This document shows, piece after piece, positions 1 through 9,473 of a stretch of 62,611 bases of DNA (positions are counted from its first letter, which is position 1; each line of letters starts with the position of its first letter). Where the stretch lies: NCBI GenBank assembly GCA_937775265.1, contig CALKBV010000001.1, positions 1 through 62,611 of the forward strand, written 5' to 3'. This stretch comes from an uncultured Pseudomonadales bacterium. GTDB lineage: Bacteria > Pseudomonadota > Gammaproteobacteria > Pseudomonadales > Azotimanducaceae. A program made the translations under genes and the position numbers. Under the pieces are notes generated by a model. It did no database searches. It was not told where the DNA came from and saw only the letters and a list, made by a program, of their open reading frames with translations.

Positions 1-2060
1 ATGCTCTGTTCAGAAAGGGAGCTGGGCCTAAGCGAAGACCATGAAGGGTTGATGGAGCTTCCCCTTGATGCACCTGTTGGCGACGATATTATCGATTACT
101 TGAATCTTGACGATTCGATCATTGACCTGGATTTAACCCCCAACCGTAGCGACTGCCTGAGCATGATTGGGCTGGCTCGGGAAACAGGGTTGATGAATCA
201 GCTTGATGTGAATGAAATCGATCTGCAGAAGGTCGAACCTTCAATCGAAGACACTTTCCCGGTTGAACTTAACGCAGGTGCGGCCTGTTCGCGGTTCGTT
301 GGACGGATTGTGCGCAACATTGACCAGAGCGCACAATCGCCGCTCTGGATGAAAGAAAAGCTTCGCCGGTCAGGGCTGCGGTCCATAGACCCGGTTGTGG
401 ATGTGACCAACTACGTCATGCTGGAGTTGGGTCAGCCGCTGCACGCTTATGATCACGCCAAGCTAAAGGACAAGATTGTTGTCCGGCAAGCAACAGCAGG
501 CGAGAAAGTCACCCTGCTGGATGGCAGCGAAGTTGAAACACTGGCGGATACGTTACTGATTACAGACGGGTCCGGGCCTATAGGTCTTGCCGGTGTGATG
601 GGCGGGCTTAGCACGTCGGTTACTAATGAAACAAAAGATATCTTCCTGGAAGGCGCCTTTTTCGCGCCAACCGCAATCGCAGGCCGAGCCCGTTCCTATG
701 GGATGAACACCGATGCGGGCACCGATTTGAGCGTGGTGTCGACTGGCAGGGACAGACGCGTGCGATTGAGCGTGCCACCCAACTACTGATCCAGATCTCG
801 GGCGGGCAAGCAGGGCCGGTGACAGAAACGGTTGACTCATCGAACTTGCCGACAGAGAAAACAATAGAACTGCGGGCGTCTCGAGTATCCAGGGTGCTTG
901 GGGTCGACATCGATAACCGCGCGATAGACGACATTTTTGCCCGGCTGAACTTCCCGGCCAGCACAACCGATGATAATAGCGAGCATATATGGATAGTGAG
1001 TGCTCCCTCACATCGCTTCGACATCGCCATTGAGGCTGATTTGATTGAAGAGATATCCAGAGTCTATGGCTACAACAACCTGCCAACAAGGACACCTGTC
1101 GCCAGTCTGAGCATGTCTAAAAAGGCTGAAACAGAATTATCGCTGAATCGGGTACGCGATCACCTGGTTGGTCGCGGGTATTTTGAGGCCATTACCTACT
1201 CGTTCGTCGATACCGCCATGCAGGCGGCCCTGGACCCTGAGCAGACGCCTATAACGCTGGCAAACCCGCTGTCTGCTGAAATGAGTGTGATGCGGACTTC
1301 GATCTGGCCAGGATTAGTTAAGTCATTGATATACAACGTGAACCGACAGCAAACTCGGGTCAGGCTGTTTGAAAGCGGGTTGTGTTTCAGCCAGCTACCC
1401 AACCAGGCTGGCCTGGCTTTCGACAACATCTCACAGCTTAAAAAGCTGGCGGGTGTTGTCTGTGGCCCCAGACAGGACGAAAACTGGTCCAATGACCCAC
1501 AACTCGTTGATTTTTTTGATGTTAAGGGTGATATCGAGAGTGTTCTTGCGCTGACGGGTCAGGCTGCAACCTTTGAATTCGTTGCCCAGACCCATCCCGC
1601 GTTGCACTCAGGCCAATCCGCTGCTGTTCAAAAAGACGGTGAAACCGTCGGGTATGTCGGGCTTTTGGATCCCAGAATTCAGCAGCAGCTGGATATTCGC
1701 TTCCCAATATTCCTTTTTGAACTAACAGTTGACGCTGTTATCGCCAAAAAGCTAGCCCACAGTGAGCCAATGTCGCGTTTTCCCGAGGTACGACGGGATA
1801 TTGCGGTGATTGTTGATCAGGGCGCCACCGCCGCTGAACTCAGGCAGTGTATAATAGTAGCTGCCACTGATACCTTGCAGAACCTAAAGTTGTTTGACGT
1901 ATATCAGGGCAAAGGTATTGATCCTAATAGGAAAAGTCTGGCAATAGGCTTGACCTTCCAGCACACTTCCCGCACTCTTACGGATGACGAGATCAACGAT
2001 TCGGTGGACAAAATTGTGACTTCCCTTGAAGCACAGTTTGGAGCCAGCTTAAGGAATTGA
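1..2060 (+). CDS. pheT: Phenylalanyl-tRNA synthetase beta subunit, 5'-partial, with one frameshift
   Basis: Beta chain of the alpha2-beta2 enzyme that charges tRNA-Phe in the cytoplasm. The window opens inside the gene: the first codons (MLCSERELG) match the part of PheT about 115 residues from its start. The frame is open to about 717, then breaks. The text resumes one base out of phase as RFERGVDWQGQ, where the family has its conserved RFERGVD segment, and runs to the stop at 2058-2060. Adding one G to the GGG run at 717-719 restores a single frame (about 675 residues seen, near 790 in total, the usual size). The B3/B4, B5 and C-terminal anticodon-binding-like portions are all recognisable. 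Because pheT is normally essential, the frameshift is probably a base-call error. ihfA follows after 3 bases, the usual pheST-ihfA order. Confidence 0.95.
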
Positions 2061-2063
2061 AAC

Positions 2064-2366
2064 ATGGCTGCTTTAACCAAGGCTGAAATGGCTGAAAAGC
2101 TGTTTGAAGAGCTGGGCCTAAACAAGCGCGAAGCGAAAGAAGTTGTTGAACTCTTCTTTGAAGAAGTGCGTTCGTCACTTGAAAACAACGAGCAGGTAAA
2201 GTTATCCGGCTTTGGCAACTTTGATCTAAGAGACAAGAGCCAGCGGCCCGGTCGCAACCCAAAAACAGGTGAAGAAATCCCCATTACCGCGCGTCGGGTA
2301 GTGACATTCCGACCCGGACAGAAACTTAAAGCGAGAGTAGAGGCGTATGCTGGACCCAGATCATAA
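2064..2366 (+). CDS. ihfA: Integration host factor subunit alpha
   Basis: DNA-bending nucleoid protein that pairs with IHF-beta and acts in recombination, transcription and replication. The 100-residue product has the family length and shows the DNABII signature [10 protein letters not shown] (49-58). The beta-arm segment [10 protein letters not shown] (61-70) carries the proline that intercalates into DNA, and it is followed by the typical [16 protein letters not shown] block. It lies 3 bases after pheT, so it is very likely co-transcribed, and its last 20 bases overlap the following MerR-type gene. Nothing looks abnormal. Confidence 0.98.
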   Translation: MAALTKAEMAEKLFEELGLNKREAKEVVELFFEEVRSSLENNEQVKLSGFGNFDLRDKSQRPGRNPKTGEEIPITARRVVTFRPGQKLKARVEAYAGPRS

Positions 2367-2703
2367 CGCTGAACTCCCACCCATACCTGGAAAGCGCTAT
2401 TTCACCATCGGTGAAGTCAGTGGCCTTTGTGCAGTAAAACCCCATGTTTTGCGCTACTGGGAACAGGAATTCCCGCAGTTAAAACCCGTAAAAAGACGTG
2501 GCAACAGGCGATATTACCAACGCCGTGACGTCCTGATGATCCGCCAGATAAGGTCACTGCTTTATGATCAGGGGTTCACCATCGGTGGTGCACGTCAGCG
2601 CTTATCTGGCGAAGAACAGAAAGAAGACAGCACACAATACAAGCAACTAATCCATCAGATGATTTCTGAATTGGAAGACGTGCTAGTCGTTCTGAAGTCC
2701 TAA
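2347..2703 (+). CDS. MerR-family transcriptional regulator of the ihfA-linked type
   Basis: A 118-residue DNA-binding protein. The N-terminal winged helix (about residues 18-57) has the MerR hallmarks [21 protein letters not shown] and RRYYQRRDV; a dimerisation helix follows. No cysteine cluster follows the DNA-binding domain, so metal sensing is unlikely and the ligand is unknown. Genes of this type sit directly behind ihfA in Pseudomonas and relatives, and the same order is seen here with a 20-base overlap, implying translational coupling. Its role in those organisms is not established as far as I know. The start ATG at 2347 lies inside ihfA; no other plausible start precedes the helix-turn-helix. 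Confidence 0.88.
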   Translation: MLDPDHNAELPPIPGKRYFTIGEVSGLCAVKPHVLRYWEQEFPQLKPVKRRGNRRYYQRRDVLMIRQIRSLLYDQGFTIGGARQRLSGEEQKEDSTQYKQLIHQMISELEDVLVVLKS

Positions 2704-2712
2704 CCTAACCCT

Positions 2713-2822
2713 GTTATTTCGACCAAGGCACCCCTGTCATTTAGAAGTACCCACGTTCGTCATTTCGACAGTAGCGGAGAAATCTGACCCGAACGGTCAT
2801 CCCGAGCGAAGCCGAGGGATCT
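2713..2822 (+). repeat. Intergenic repeat cluster, two families
   Basis: The gap between the MerR gene and tRNA-Pro holds a full copy of the main repeat at 2759-2785 (GTCATTTCGAC, short middle, GCGGAGAAATCT), a decayed copy from about 2713, and at 2796-2822 a copy of a second related family (GTCATCCCGAG, then GCCGAGGGATCT). The rest of the gap to 3083 shows no gene, apart from a likely tRNA promoter near its end. Confidence 0.85.
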
Positions 2823-3083
2823 TTCCTTAACCAAACCGCGTTCTTTCGTCCAAGCCACAAGTCCCCATTGAAACTAAAAGTCCAACCGCTAAACCGCCCT
2901 CACTAATTTTTTTGGCTCCCGCCCATCTTCAGACAAAGGAGCTGGGGAAGCGAACCAAACAGTCAAACAGGCAGCAAGAGCTAGTTCTTCTGTTCCTGAC
3001 TTCATTACCTACTAACCTACTAACCAAAAAGCCAACACCATTTCAATCCTGACCGAATCAAGTACAATAGCGCCCCTCTGATC

Positions 3084-3160
3084 CGGGGCGTAGCGCAGTC
3101 TGGTAGCGCACCACACTGGGGGTGTGGTGGTCACAGGTTCAAATCCTGTCGTCCCGACCA
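3084..3160 (+). tRNA. tRNA-Pro (GGG)
   Basis: A 77-base cloverleaf. The acceptor stem CGGGGCG pairs with CGTCCCG (one G-U pair), the anticodon stem CCACA/TGTGG encloses loop CTGGGGG with anticodon GGG at 3118-3120, the T arm reads GGTTCAAATCC, and the CCA end is encoded. A possible -10 box TACAAT lies at 3063-3068, with a weak TTTCAA -35 at 3041-3046. Its place behind ihfA and the MerR gene matches Pseudomonas. Confidence 0.97.
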
Positions 3161-3556
3161 ATAAAAATAAGGCCTACAGTAGGTTAGGCTGTACTGAAAC
3201 ATCCCTCTGTCCTACAAAACATACGTTTTGGCTACCGTTACCAACATTTATCGCTGCTTTAAGTGACCCCCCGGGGGGCCGCAAAGCTTCCATCAATATT
3301 CCTATGTACCCCCTGACACACACAAGAAGCTCATTTTAAAAATAGCAGGGTAGACAGTTGGTAACGCCCGTCTACACGCGTTCTTCAGCGTTATAAGAGA
3401 ATAAAAACCTATTTAAAACAGGTTACGTTACCTCTTGTTTGACCCCAGAGGCTGCTACTAGGGCCCACACCCCCCTTCTCGCTAGTCGTCTTCTGACATC
3501 ACGGAGTCCATTAGCTTCAGAACACATTGGCCGTGTTCTGGTGAGCCTTTGGTTAG
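3161..3556. other. Gene-free stretch after tRNA-Pro
   Basis: About 400 bases with no convincing gene. It contains a perfect C6G6 palindrome at 3267-3278 and short inverted repeats (GTAGAC...GTCTAC near 3350-3375; AACCT...AGGTT near 3407-3425). No second copy of the tRNA 3' end was found, so an attachment site cannot be claimed. Together with the helicase fragment downstream it looks like the scar of a lost insertion. Confidence 0.5.
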
Positions 3557-3790
3557 ACCCATGTCGCCTCCAGAAATCTAGCAGTCAGACGTATGAGGCA
3601 GGTTATTGGTCGCGGTATGCGTAGCCCTGACGCTGAATGCCAAGTTCTTATATTTGATCAGCGTTGGAAACAAGTAGAAGCATTTGTTCCAAAACGCTTT
3701 ATTGAAGGCTGGCAGCGAGTCCGAAGGGTGGAATGGACGACAAATGAAGTTGAGAAAGATTCTGCAGCTTTAAGTCTAGTTAACGACTAG
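3557..3790 (+). pseudogene. C-terminal fragment of a DinG/XPD-like superfamily 2 helicase
   Basis: The open frame has no proper start and encodes about 77 residues. It contains RRMRQVIGRGMRSPDAEC, which fits helicase motif VI of the Helicase_C_2 (DinG/XPD-like) group, where QxxGRGxR contacts ATP. It continues with LIFDQRWKQVEAF, the typical text just after that motif. Motifs I to V are absent upstream, where the frame is closed by TAG at 3554-3556. It is therefore a remnant of a helicase of roughly 600-900 residues, not a functional gene. A strong terminator follows at 3832. Assignment to a specific helicase subfamily is uncertain. Confidence 0.6.
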
Positions 3791-3831
3791 TAGATGGTGA
3801 TGCTCTGAAAGCTTTCATTAAGTGAGACACA

Positions 3832-3862
3832 GCGGCCTAGGAAATCTAAGCCGCCTTTTTTT
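3832..3862 (+). terminator. Rho-independent terminator
   Basis: GCGGC/GCCGC outer stem, a one-base mismatch, TAG/CTA inner stem, loop GAAAT, then seven T. It would end transcription from the helicase remnant or the tRNA side before the opposite-strand gene that ends at 3899. Confidence 0.85.
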
Positions 3863-3898
3863 CAGACAAATTGTTTTAGACTGACCTTTTCCGACTAT

Positions 3899-4600
3899 TT
3901 ATAAATCGGCAAGTACAATGTTAATGTTCATTGTGTGTACGGACCGAATGCCTGCTACCTCTCTCTGGAATGTCAAAAATGCCTTGGATGGATTGCTCGT
4001 TGCAAGCAGCGTTTCGAGGTTTGCTGCGCCAGCGAAAGCTATGTGTGTGACTTCACTAGTCGCGCCTCCTTGAACTCTCCACAGACCCCAAGCACCATTA
4101 ACTAGGCCGTTCTTGGTTTGTGCAGCCATCAGTTTTTTATAGGCTTTTACGTAAGCTGCTTCATCTGACACATTAGTTTGCCAAACGGTGTACACGGTAT
4201 CCTTCGTGTAGTCTCCACCTGTTGCCAGAGTGCGCACTAGTTGTTGAGACTGCCATTCAACACTCTTAGACAGCGTGTTGAAGGTATCAGCCCAGGCGCG
4301 ACACTCTCTGAGTGCACCAAATGTTGACGACATATCTGCGGCGTCAGCAAAGTTCCAGATAACGGAATGCGTTGTTTCGTCTGCACCGTTATAATTTTCG
4401 TTCATAATGCGTATAGCGGTGGGTAGGTTTTTTCTGCAATCAGACTGGGCAAATTTAGTAAATGCTGCAGCTACACTGGACTGGTCTTTTGTAGAAAGTT
4501 GGAAAATCGTTGCGAACTCAGGAACTGAAGTTTCTTCAGCGAGTGCGACGTTAGCGTTTAGCCCTGTGAAGGCCAAGAGGCACAACATTAGTTTTTTCAT
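3899..4600 (-). CDS. Secreted protein of unknown function
   Basis: An exported protein of 233 residues that I do not recognise. It starts with a clear Sec signal peptide (MKKLMLCLLAFTG, cleavage probably after ANVALA). The mature part appears to contain two similar halves, each with a strand-like segment followed by a tryptophan-containing strand (VIWNFADAADM and TVWQTNVSDEA). This would fit a duplicated ferredoxin-like or dimeric alpha-beta-barrel fold; that is an inference. There are no catalytic motifs and no lipobox. The frame also offers an ATG at 4609, but the AGAGG motif abuts that codon and lies nine bases ahead of the ATG at 4600, which is therefore preferred. It is monocistronic. 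Confidence 0.7.
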   Translation of the reverse strand: MKKLMLCLLAFTGLNANVALAEETSVPEFATIFQLSTKDQSSVAAAFTKFAQSDCRKNLPTAIRIMNENYNGADETTHSVIWNFADAADMSSTFGALRECRAWADTFNTLSKSVEWQSQQLVRTLATGGDYTKDTVYTVWQTNVSDEAAYVKAYKKLMAAQTKNGLVNGAWGLWRVQGGATSEVTHIAFAGAANLETLLATSNPSKAFLTFQREVAGIRSVHTMNINIVLADL

Positions 4601-4860
4601 TATTTTCATCCTCTATATTATATTTATCGTAACCTGTTGGACAAAATATAGACACGTGTGTCGGAAAACAACCCAAACTTCCTGAATATTGCTGAAAACA
4701 AGTTTTCAAGATGTTTTGGCAATTTGGGAAAACGCTGTTTAAGGTACCTACTTACCCTCCTTCCCTGTTGTTAGTTATCGACCGACTAACCGGCCGGCCT
4801 GAAAGAAATGTTAGCTGTCTCGACTTTTCTAAATATCTTTTCGCAAACTTCATACCAGGG

Positions 4861-5979
4861 CTAGTGGCTGAATGGCTTCCTTGCTAGCGCAAGCCCAACT
4901 GGCAGCCAAACAAGAAACCACAAATAATTCACCTTCTCGATCAACTCGTTACCATCAAGCAATGTTCCCGTCAGCCCAAAGGCCAGCAGCATGGAGCCCA
5001 GCAGCCTCACATTGTGCTGGCGCATCGCACCAAGCGATGAAATGGCTCTAAGAACTAACCCTAGGTAAAGCGCAAGACCGATCAAGCCCCCATAGTAAAA
5101 AGTGGCGATGAAAACGCTGTGGGGATGCTGGATCAGCAGTTCCGGCAATTGGAACTCAGAATCTGTCGTCATACCTGTGCCGATCCAGACATTGCTGGTG
5201 ATCGTGCGTGAAATAAATTCCGACCAGATTTCTGGCCTGAAGCTTAAAGCCCGGCTGAACAAGGCCTCTGGCCCAAGAAAAAAATACGCAGCGGCAGACA
5301 GTGCCAGCAGTGTTCCGGCAACACCGGTTACCTGCAACTTCCTGTTGCCGGGGTAGTGTAAAAGCATTCCGATGGACATAGCCGCAGCCATTGCGAGGTA
5401 AACGCCTCGAGAGCCGGTTAATACGATAGCGACAATGAATAACACGATGGCAGCCAGGTAGCCGGCGCTAGCGAGGCGTCTCGTCTCGTTAAGGAACATA
5501 TAAGCGGCCAGCACAGTCGCAAAACCATAACTTAATGCACCGATCACCGGGTTGCTGAGTCGCCCAAGTGCATAAAGCCTTGGTTCCGGCAGCGGCTGGT
5601 AATCCGGCAGGGCGTAGTGCAGGTAAATCGAATACCCGCTGTTAACGACAGCAGACAGTATGACCAGCACAACCAGCGCATTCAGGAACCAGTGGAAGCG
5701 TTCTATCGAGACGGGAACTGCCAGGCAGAATGTAAGCACCAGCAATGCTTCAGAGAACCTTTTAACAACAGGTTCGTTATTGCTGCTCCACAAAACGGAC
5801 AGCGTCATGTACCCAAGGAACAAAGCTATTAGTCCTGCGAGTGTCCAGTCGATCTGGAGCGTCCGAAACTGAAGCGCGATTAGCGGAATCGTGCCCAGGC
5901 CCAGCAAGTAAGTCGGAAAGCTGTTGCCGCTGCCATTTTCCAGCAGGAAATAGGTGGCGCAGGTGAGCATCGCGCACAC
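4861..5979 (-). CDS. O-antigen ligase / Wzy-like polytopic membrane protein
   Basis: An inner-membrane protein of about 372 residues with ten or more hydrophobic segments and the Wzy_C (O-antigen ligase/polymerase) pattern. It shows LTGSRGVYLAMA at the start of the conserved region and, after a periplasmic loop, HPHSVFIATFYYGGLIG. Members either ligate finished glycans to lipid A core or polymerise repeat units; the two roles cannot be told apart here. The start is unsure: GTG 5979 and ATG 5970 are available, and the frame stays open upstream for 17 more codons (SLYYLVAV-like), suggesting a longer N-terminal helix and perhaps an indel near 6030. It lies opposite to the glycan genes that begin at 6409. 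Confidence 0.8.
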   Translation of the reverse strand: MCAMLTCATYFLLENGSGNSFPTYLLGLGTIPLIALQFRTLQIDWTLAGLIALFLGYMTLSVLWSSNNEPVVKRFSEALLVLTFCLAVPVSIERFHWFLNALVVLVILSAVVNSGYSIYLHYALPDYQPLPEPRLYALGRLSNPVIGALSYGFATVLAAYMFLNETRRLASAGYLAAIVLFIVAIVLTGSRGVYLAMAAAMSIGMLLHYPGNRKLQVTGVAGTLLALSAAAYFFLGPEALFSRALSFRPEIWSEFISRTITSNVWIGTGMTTDSEFQLPELLIQHPHSVFIATFYYGGLIGLALYLGLVLRAISSLGAMRQHNVRLLGSMLLAFGLTGTLLDGNELIEKVNYLWFLVWLPVGLALARKPFSH

Positions 5980-6080
5980 CGCGACCAGGTAGTAGAGCGA
6001 GTTGGTGATTTGCTGGCGAATAGGGTTTGCCTAACTGTGTGACCTACGCATCTTACCTTCCATTACTGACGAAAACATCG

Positions 6081-6243
6081 AGATCTCTCTGTAGAGGCAC
6101 TTGTGCCGCAAGTCGAGATGACGTTTACGTTTAGAAACACTCAAGTTCCCTCACGACTGTTCTACCGTCCCCATCGTCTTGACCGTCCCTTCCGCTCATT
6201 TCGACCACCCCCTCCGGTCATTTCGACCGAAGCGGAGAAATCT
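6081..6243. repeat. Two copies of the intergenic repeat, opposite strands
   Basis: A minus-strand copy with a diverged middle occupies 6081-6122 and a canonical plus-strand copy 6217-6243, preceded by a partial copy at about 6196. They lie between two divergently arranged glycan genes. Nothing else is recognised in 6034-6408. Confidence 0.8.
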
Positions 6244-6408
6244 AACCCCAAGGGTCTCCGCAACCCACGCCCACCAAGCACACTTCCAACAAAGTAAATA
6301 CCCCACTAATAAGCTAAAATACCATGGCTATATATTTAAAGGACCTTTCTTGAACGCAACTCCTGTGATCCCGTTCTGCAACACCAGACGTCCTTTCCCA
6401 GTTCAATC

Positions 6409-7434
6409 ATGAATCGATCGGTTATGTTGTTCGCAGGTTGCCTTGTGCTGACGTACTTGCTGGCACATGCATACCGCGCCGTTGCCCTCAGACTGCTCAT
6501 CCTTGATAAGCCCAACCACCGCAGTGCTCATCAAGCGCAAACACCAACCGGCGCAGGACTTTCTTTCATCCTGGTTTTCCTCGCGTCCTTTACGCTTCCG
6601 GAACTTTCTGCTGCTTCGTCGACTGATACCATCTTGCAAATTCTGCCCGCCTTGATGGTGGTGGCGGTCGTCGGATTGCTTGATGACTACCGGCCATTAC
6701 CATGGCCTCTTCGTGCCGCAATGCATTTGCTTTGCTGTGCCTATGTGATCTGGATAACCGGATATCCACATATCAATCTTATGGGGCAGATGGTTGATCT
6801 CGGCTGGCTGGGTTCTGTCCTTGCTGTTGTCGGATTGCTTTGGCTGCTTAACCTTTACAACTTTATGGACGGTATTGACGGTATCGCAACGCTTGAGGCT
6901 CTCTCTGTGATGGGCTTTGCCTTCGCCATTACACTTTATCTTGGCCTGGGCGATATTCCCCAGCCGTTGATCGTCCTGGCAGCAGTATGCTCAGGCTTCC
7001 TCGTGATCAATTGGCCGCAGGCACGAGTCTTTATGGGAGACATTGGTAGTGGGTTTCTTGGCCTTGTCTTTGGCATATTCATTGTCACCCAGACCATGTT
7101 GCCGCTCTGGTCGTGGCTCATTCTGATGGGTTGGTTTATCACCGACGCAACCGTGACCATCACCGTGCGACTATTCCGTGGTGAGACTATTTCTGAAGCG
7201 CATAGCCAGCACCTATACCAGCACCTCAATCGAGCCGTTGGTACCCAACGAACCCTGTTTGGCCTTGTGTTGATAAATACTTTCTGGTTGTTCCCGCTAG
7301 CCTTTGCAGCGAGTATTTTTCAGGAATTAGGCGCCGTTCTGTTAGGCTTAGCCTACCTGCCAATAATTATTTTTCAGTATTATTGTGGCGCAGGGCAACC
7401 CACATCCAAATTCATGGGGCGAGAAGCTAAATGA
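6409..7434 (+). CDS. Undecaprenyl-phosphate glycosyl-1-phosphate transferase, WecA/WbpL-like
   Basis: Transfers a sugar-1-phosphate (a HexNAc in studied relatives) from its nucleotide to undecaprenyl phosphate and so starts synthesis of an O-antigen or other lipid-linked glycan at the inner membrane. The 341 residues show PNHRSAHQ (35-42), LDDYRPLPW (91-99), NLYNFMDGIDGIA (148-160) and FMGDIGSGFLG (208-218), holding the Asp residues that bind magnesium. A late cytoplasmic EAHSQHLYQHL (263-273) is typical of the WbpL/WecA branch rather than MraY. About ten membrane helices are expected. The stop overlaps the next gene by 4 bases (ATGA), indicating an operon with the WbpM-like dehydratase, the same pair as in Pseudomonas. 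Confidence 0.93.
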   Translation: MNRSVMLFAGCLVLTYLLAHAYRAVALRLLILDKPNHRSAHQAQTPTGAGLSFILVFLASFTLPELSAASSTDTILQILPALMVVAVVGLLDDYRPLPWPLRAAMHLLCCAYVIWITGYPHINLMGQMVDLGWLGSVLAVVGLLWLLNLYNFMDGIDGIATLEALSVMGFAFAITLYLGLGDIPQPLIVLAAVCSGFLVINWPQARVFMGDIGSGFLGLVFGIFIVTQTMLPLWSWLILMGWFITDATVTITVRLFRGETISEAHSQHLYQHLNRAVGTQRTLFGLVLINTFWLFPLAFAASIFQELGAVLLGLAYLPIIIFQYYCGAGQPTSKFMGREAK

Positions 7435-9399
7435 CGTCAGGAGGAGACAGCAATCCGGGAATGTCAGACCGCGTAAAGCGGTACGTGCTGATGTTCGCAG
7501 ATGCCGTCGTTCTGCCAATAGCATTGTGGGCAGCGGTCGAGCTTCGCTATGGCGATTTAGAACATGAACTGTCTGCATTCTGGTTCCTGTTCCCGGTTGC
7601 TTCGGTCGTCGGCGTCCTGTCATTCCGGAAACTGGATCTTTACCGGGCGATCGTTAGGTATATTGGGCCTAGCTCCATTTTACCGGTCATCCAGGGCGTA
7701 ACCCTGGCAGCGATAGCAGTTTCCTTAACGGCGTACCTTGCTAATGCCGTGACCTTTCCACGATCTGCGCCAATTATCTTCTGGTTCATAGCGATACTGA
7801 TGATCGGCGCTGGCAGGATCGCCGTGCGTGCTTACTTTTATGGCTGGTTCAACAATTATCTGGTGCGTGAAGCCGTCGCGATTTATGGCGCAGGCGATTC
7901 CGGCGCGCAGCTCGCGATCGCCTTGCTAAATGGTAATGAATACATGCCGGTTGCCTTTATTGATGACAACCGTGATTTACGACGCAACACGATCCACGGC
8001 ATAAAAGTGTATGACGCGGCCCAGACCGAAAAGCTGGTAGAAGATTTTGGGATCAAGCGAATTCTGCTGGCGATCCCAACCGCAACCGCTGAACGGCGGC
8101 GCCAGATTTTAAATGACCTCGCGCAGATGCCTGTTCACATCAATACTATCCCCGGTATCAATGAGTTGGTCACCGGCCAGGCCAGTCGACCCTCAGATCA
8201 CGGATATCGAGATCGGCGACCTGCTGGGCAGGGATACCGTCCCGCCCGATGAAACGCTGCTTGTTAATGCGATTAAGGACAAACACATCCTGGTAACGGG
8301 TGCGGCGGGCACGATTGGCTCGGAACTGTCGCGCAAGATACTGGCCAGAGGCCCGGCAAAGCTGGTGTTATATGACAATTCTGAATATGGGTTATATCGG
8401 CTGGAGCAGGAACTGAAAGGGCAGGCAGGAGTGAATACGGAAGTTGTCGTATTGCTGGGCTCGATATTGAATCCAGGTCACTTGTTAAAAGTCATTAACT
8501 CTTTTGGTGTACACAAGGTCTATCATGCCGCCGCCTACAAGCATGTACCGCTGGTTGAACAGAACATCATTGAGGGCGTGCGGAATAACGTCGTGGGCAC
8601 TTGGTTGGTCGCGAAGGCGGTGGCAGAATCAGTCGCGACCGAGTTGGTGATGATTTCAAGCGACAAAGCCGTTAGGCCAACTAATGTGATGGGTGCCACC
8701 AAACGACTCGCCGAGCTAATTATTCAGGGCCATGCTGATCAAGCTCAAGAAAATCAGACGGGTGAAAAATTTTCGATGGTGCGTTTCGGTAACGTGCTGC
8801 GATCTTCAGGTTCGGTAGTGCCATTGTTTGAAAGTCAGATTCTAATGGGTGGGCCAGTCACGGTGACTCATCAGGATACCACCCGCTATTTTATGACCTG
8901 CGGTGAAGCATCAGAACTGGTTATCCAGGCAAGCGCCATGGCGCACGGTGGTGAGATATTCGTGTTGGATATGGGTGACCCGGTTTTCATTCGGGAACTG
9001 GCCAAGAAAATGATTCACCTGCATGGCAAGGTAGCAGGACCAAGGGTTGAACCGTTAGCGCCGGAAGACGTGATAGACATCCACTACATTGGTCTGCGTC
9101 CGGGCGAAAAACTGACAGAAGAGTTGGTCATTGGTGAAAATATTACCGGGACCCGGCATTCGAAAATTATGCAGGCCAGGGAAGAAGGCATCGATTGGCC
9201 AACGCTCGAAAACCTGTGTGATCAACTTATCAATGCCTGTGAGACAGCTGACTATCCTACCGTTAAATTGCTTCTCGAGACCTATGTGTCGGGATACAAA
9301 ATGATGGATGAAACTTTTGACCCCGGCTTTGCGCAGTCCAGGCAAACTTCACCGGGCAGCGCCACCATCACGCGTCTGGACGAGCGTAACAAGCACTAG
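7431..9399 (+). CDS. WbpM/CapD-like membrane nucleotide-sugar 4,6-dehydratase, frameshifted
   Basis: A membrane-anchored UDP-HexNAc C4,C6-dehydratase of the WbpM/FlaA1 long type. The N-terminal part has four hydrophobic segments (about 20-135) and a CoA-binding-like Rossmann domain (IYGAGDSGAQL, 151-161). The catalytic domain begins with ILVTGAAGTIGSEL and carries SSDKAVRPTNVMGATK. The M-x-x-x-K in place of Y-x-x-x-K is characteristic of this group. The reading frame breaks near 8181-8187, within the loop that in relatives reads SG.. to DLLGRD, and resumes in another phase. Removing one base or adding two restores a normal protein of about 655 residues. The first ORF's last 30 codons are out-of-frame text. 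It is coupled by ATGA to the upstream transferase. Confidence 0.9.
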
Positions 9400-9473
9400 T
9401 CTCCTTTACACCTGCACAGAAATTAGCCGCGCGATAAGCTAAACTGCAAGGAAATCATGTTGTAGGGTAAGTC

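Noticed and set aside
3124..3339. 71-codon frame starting inside tRNA-Pro
   Set aside because: It begins in the tRNA and shows no protein-like conservation.
3161..3790. Integrated element with attachment sites at tRNA-Pro
   Set aside because: No integrase and no duplicate of the tRNA 3' end were found; only a scar can be supported.
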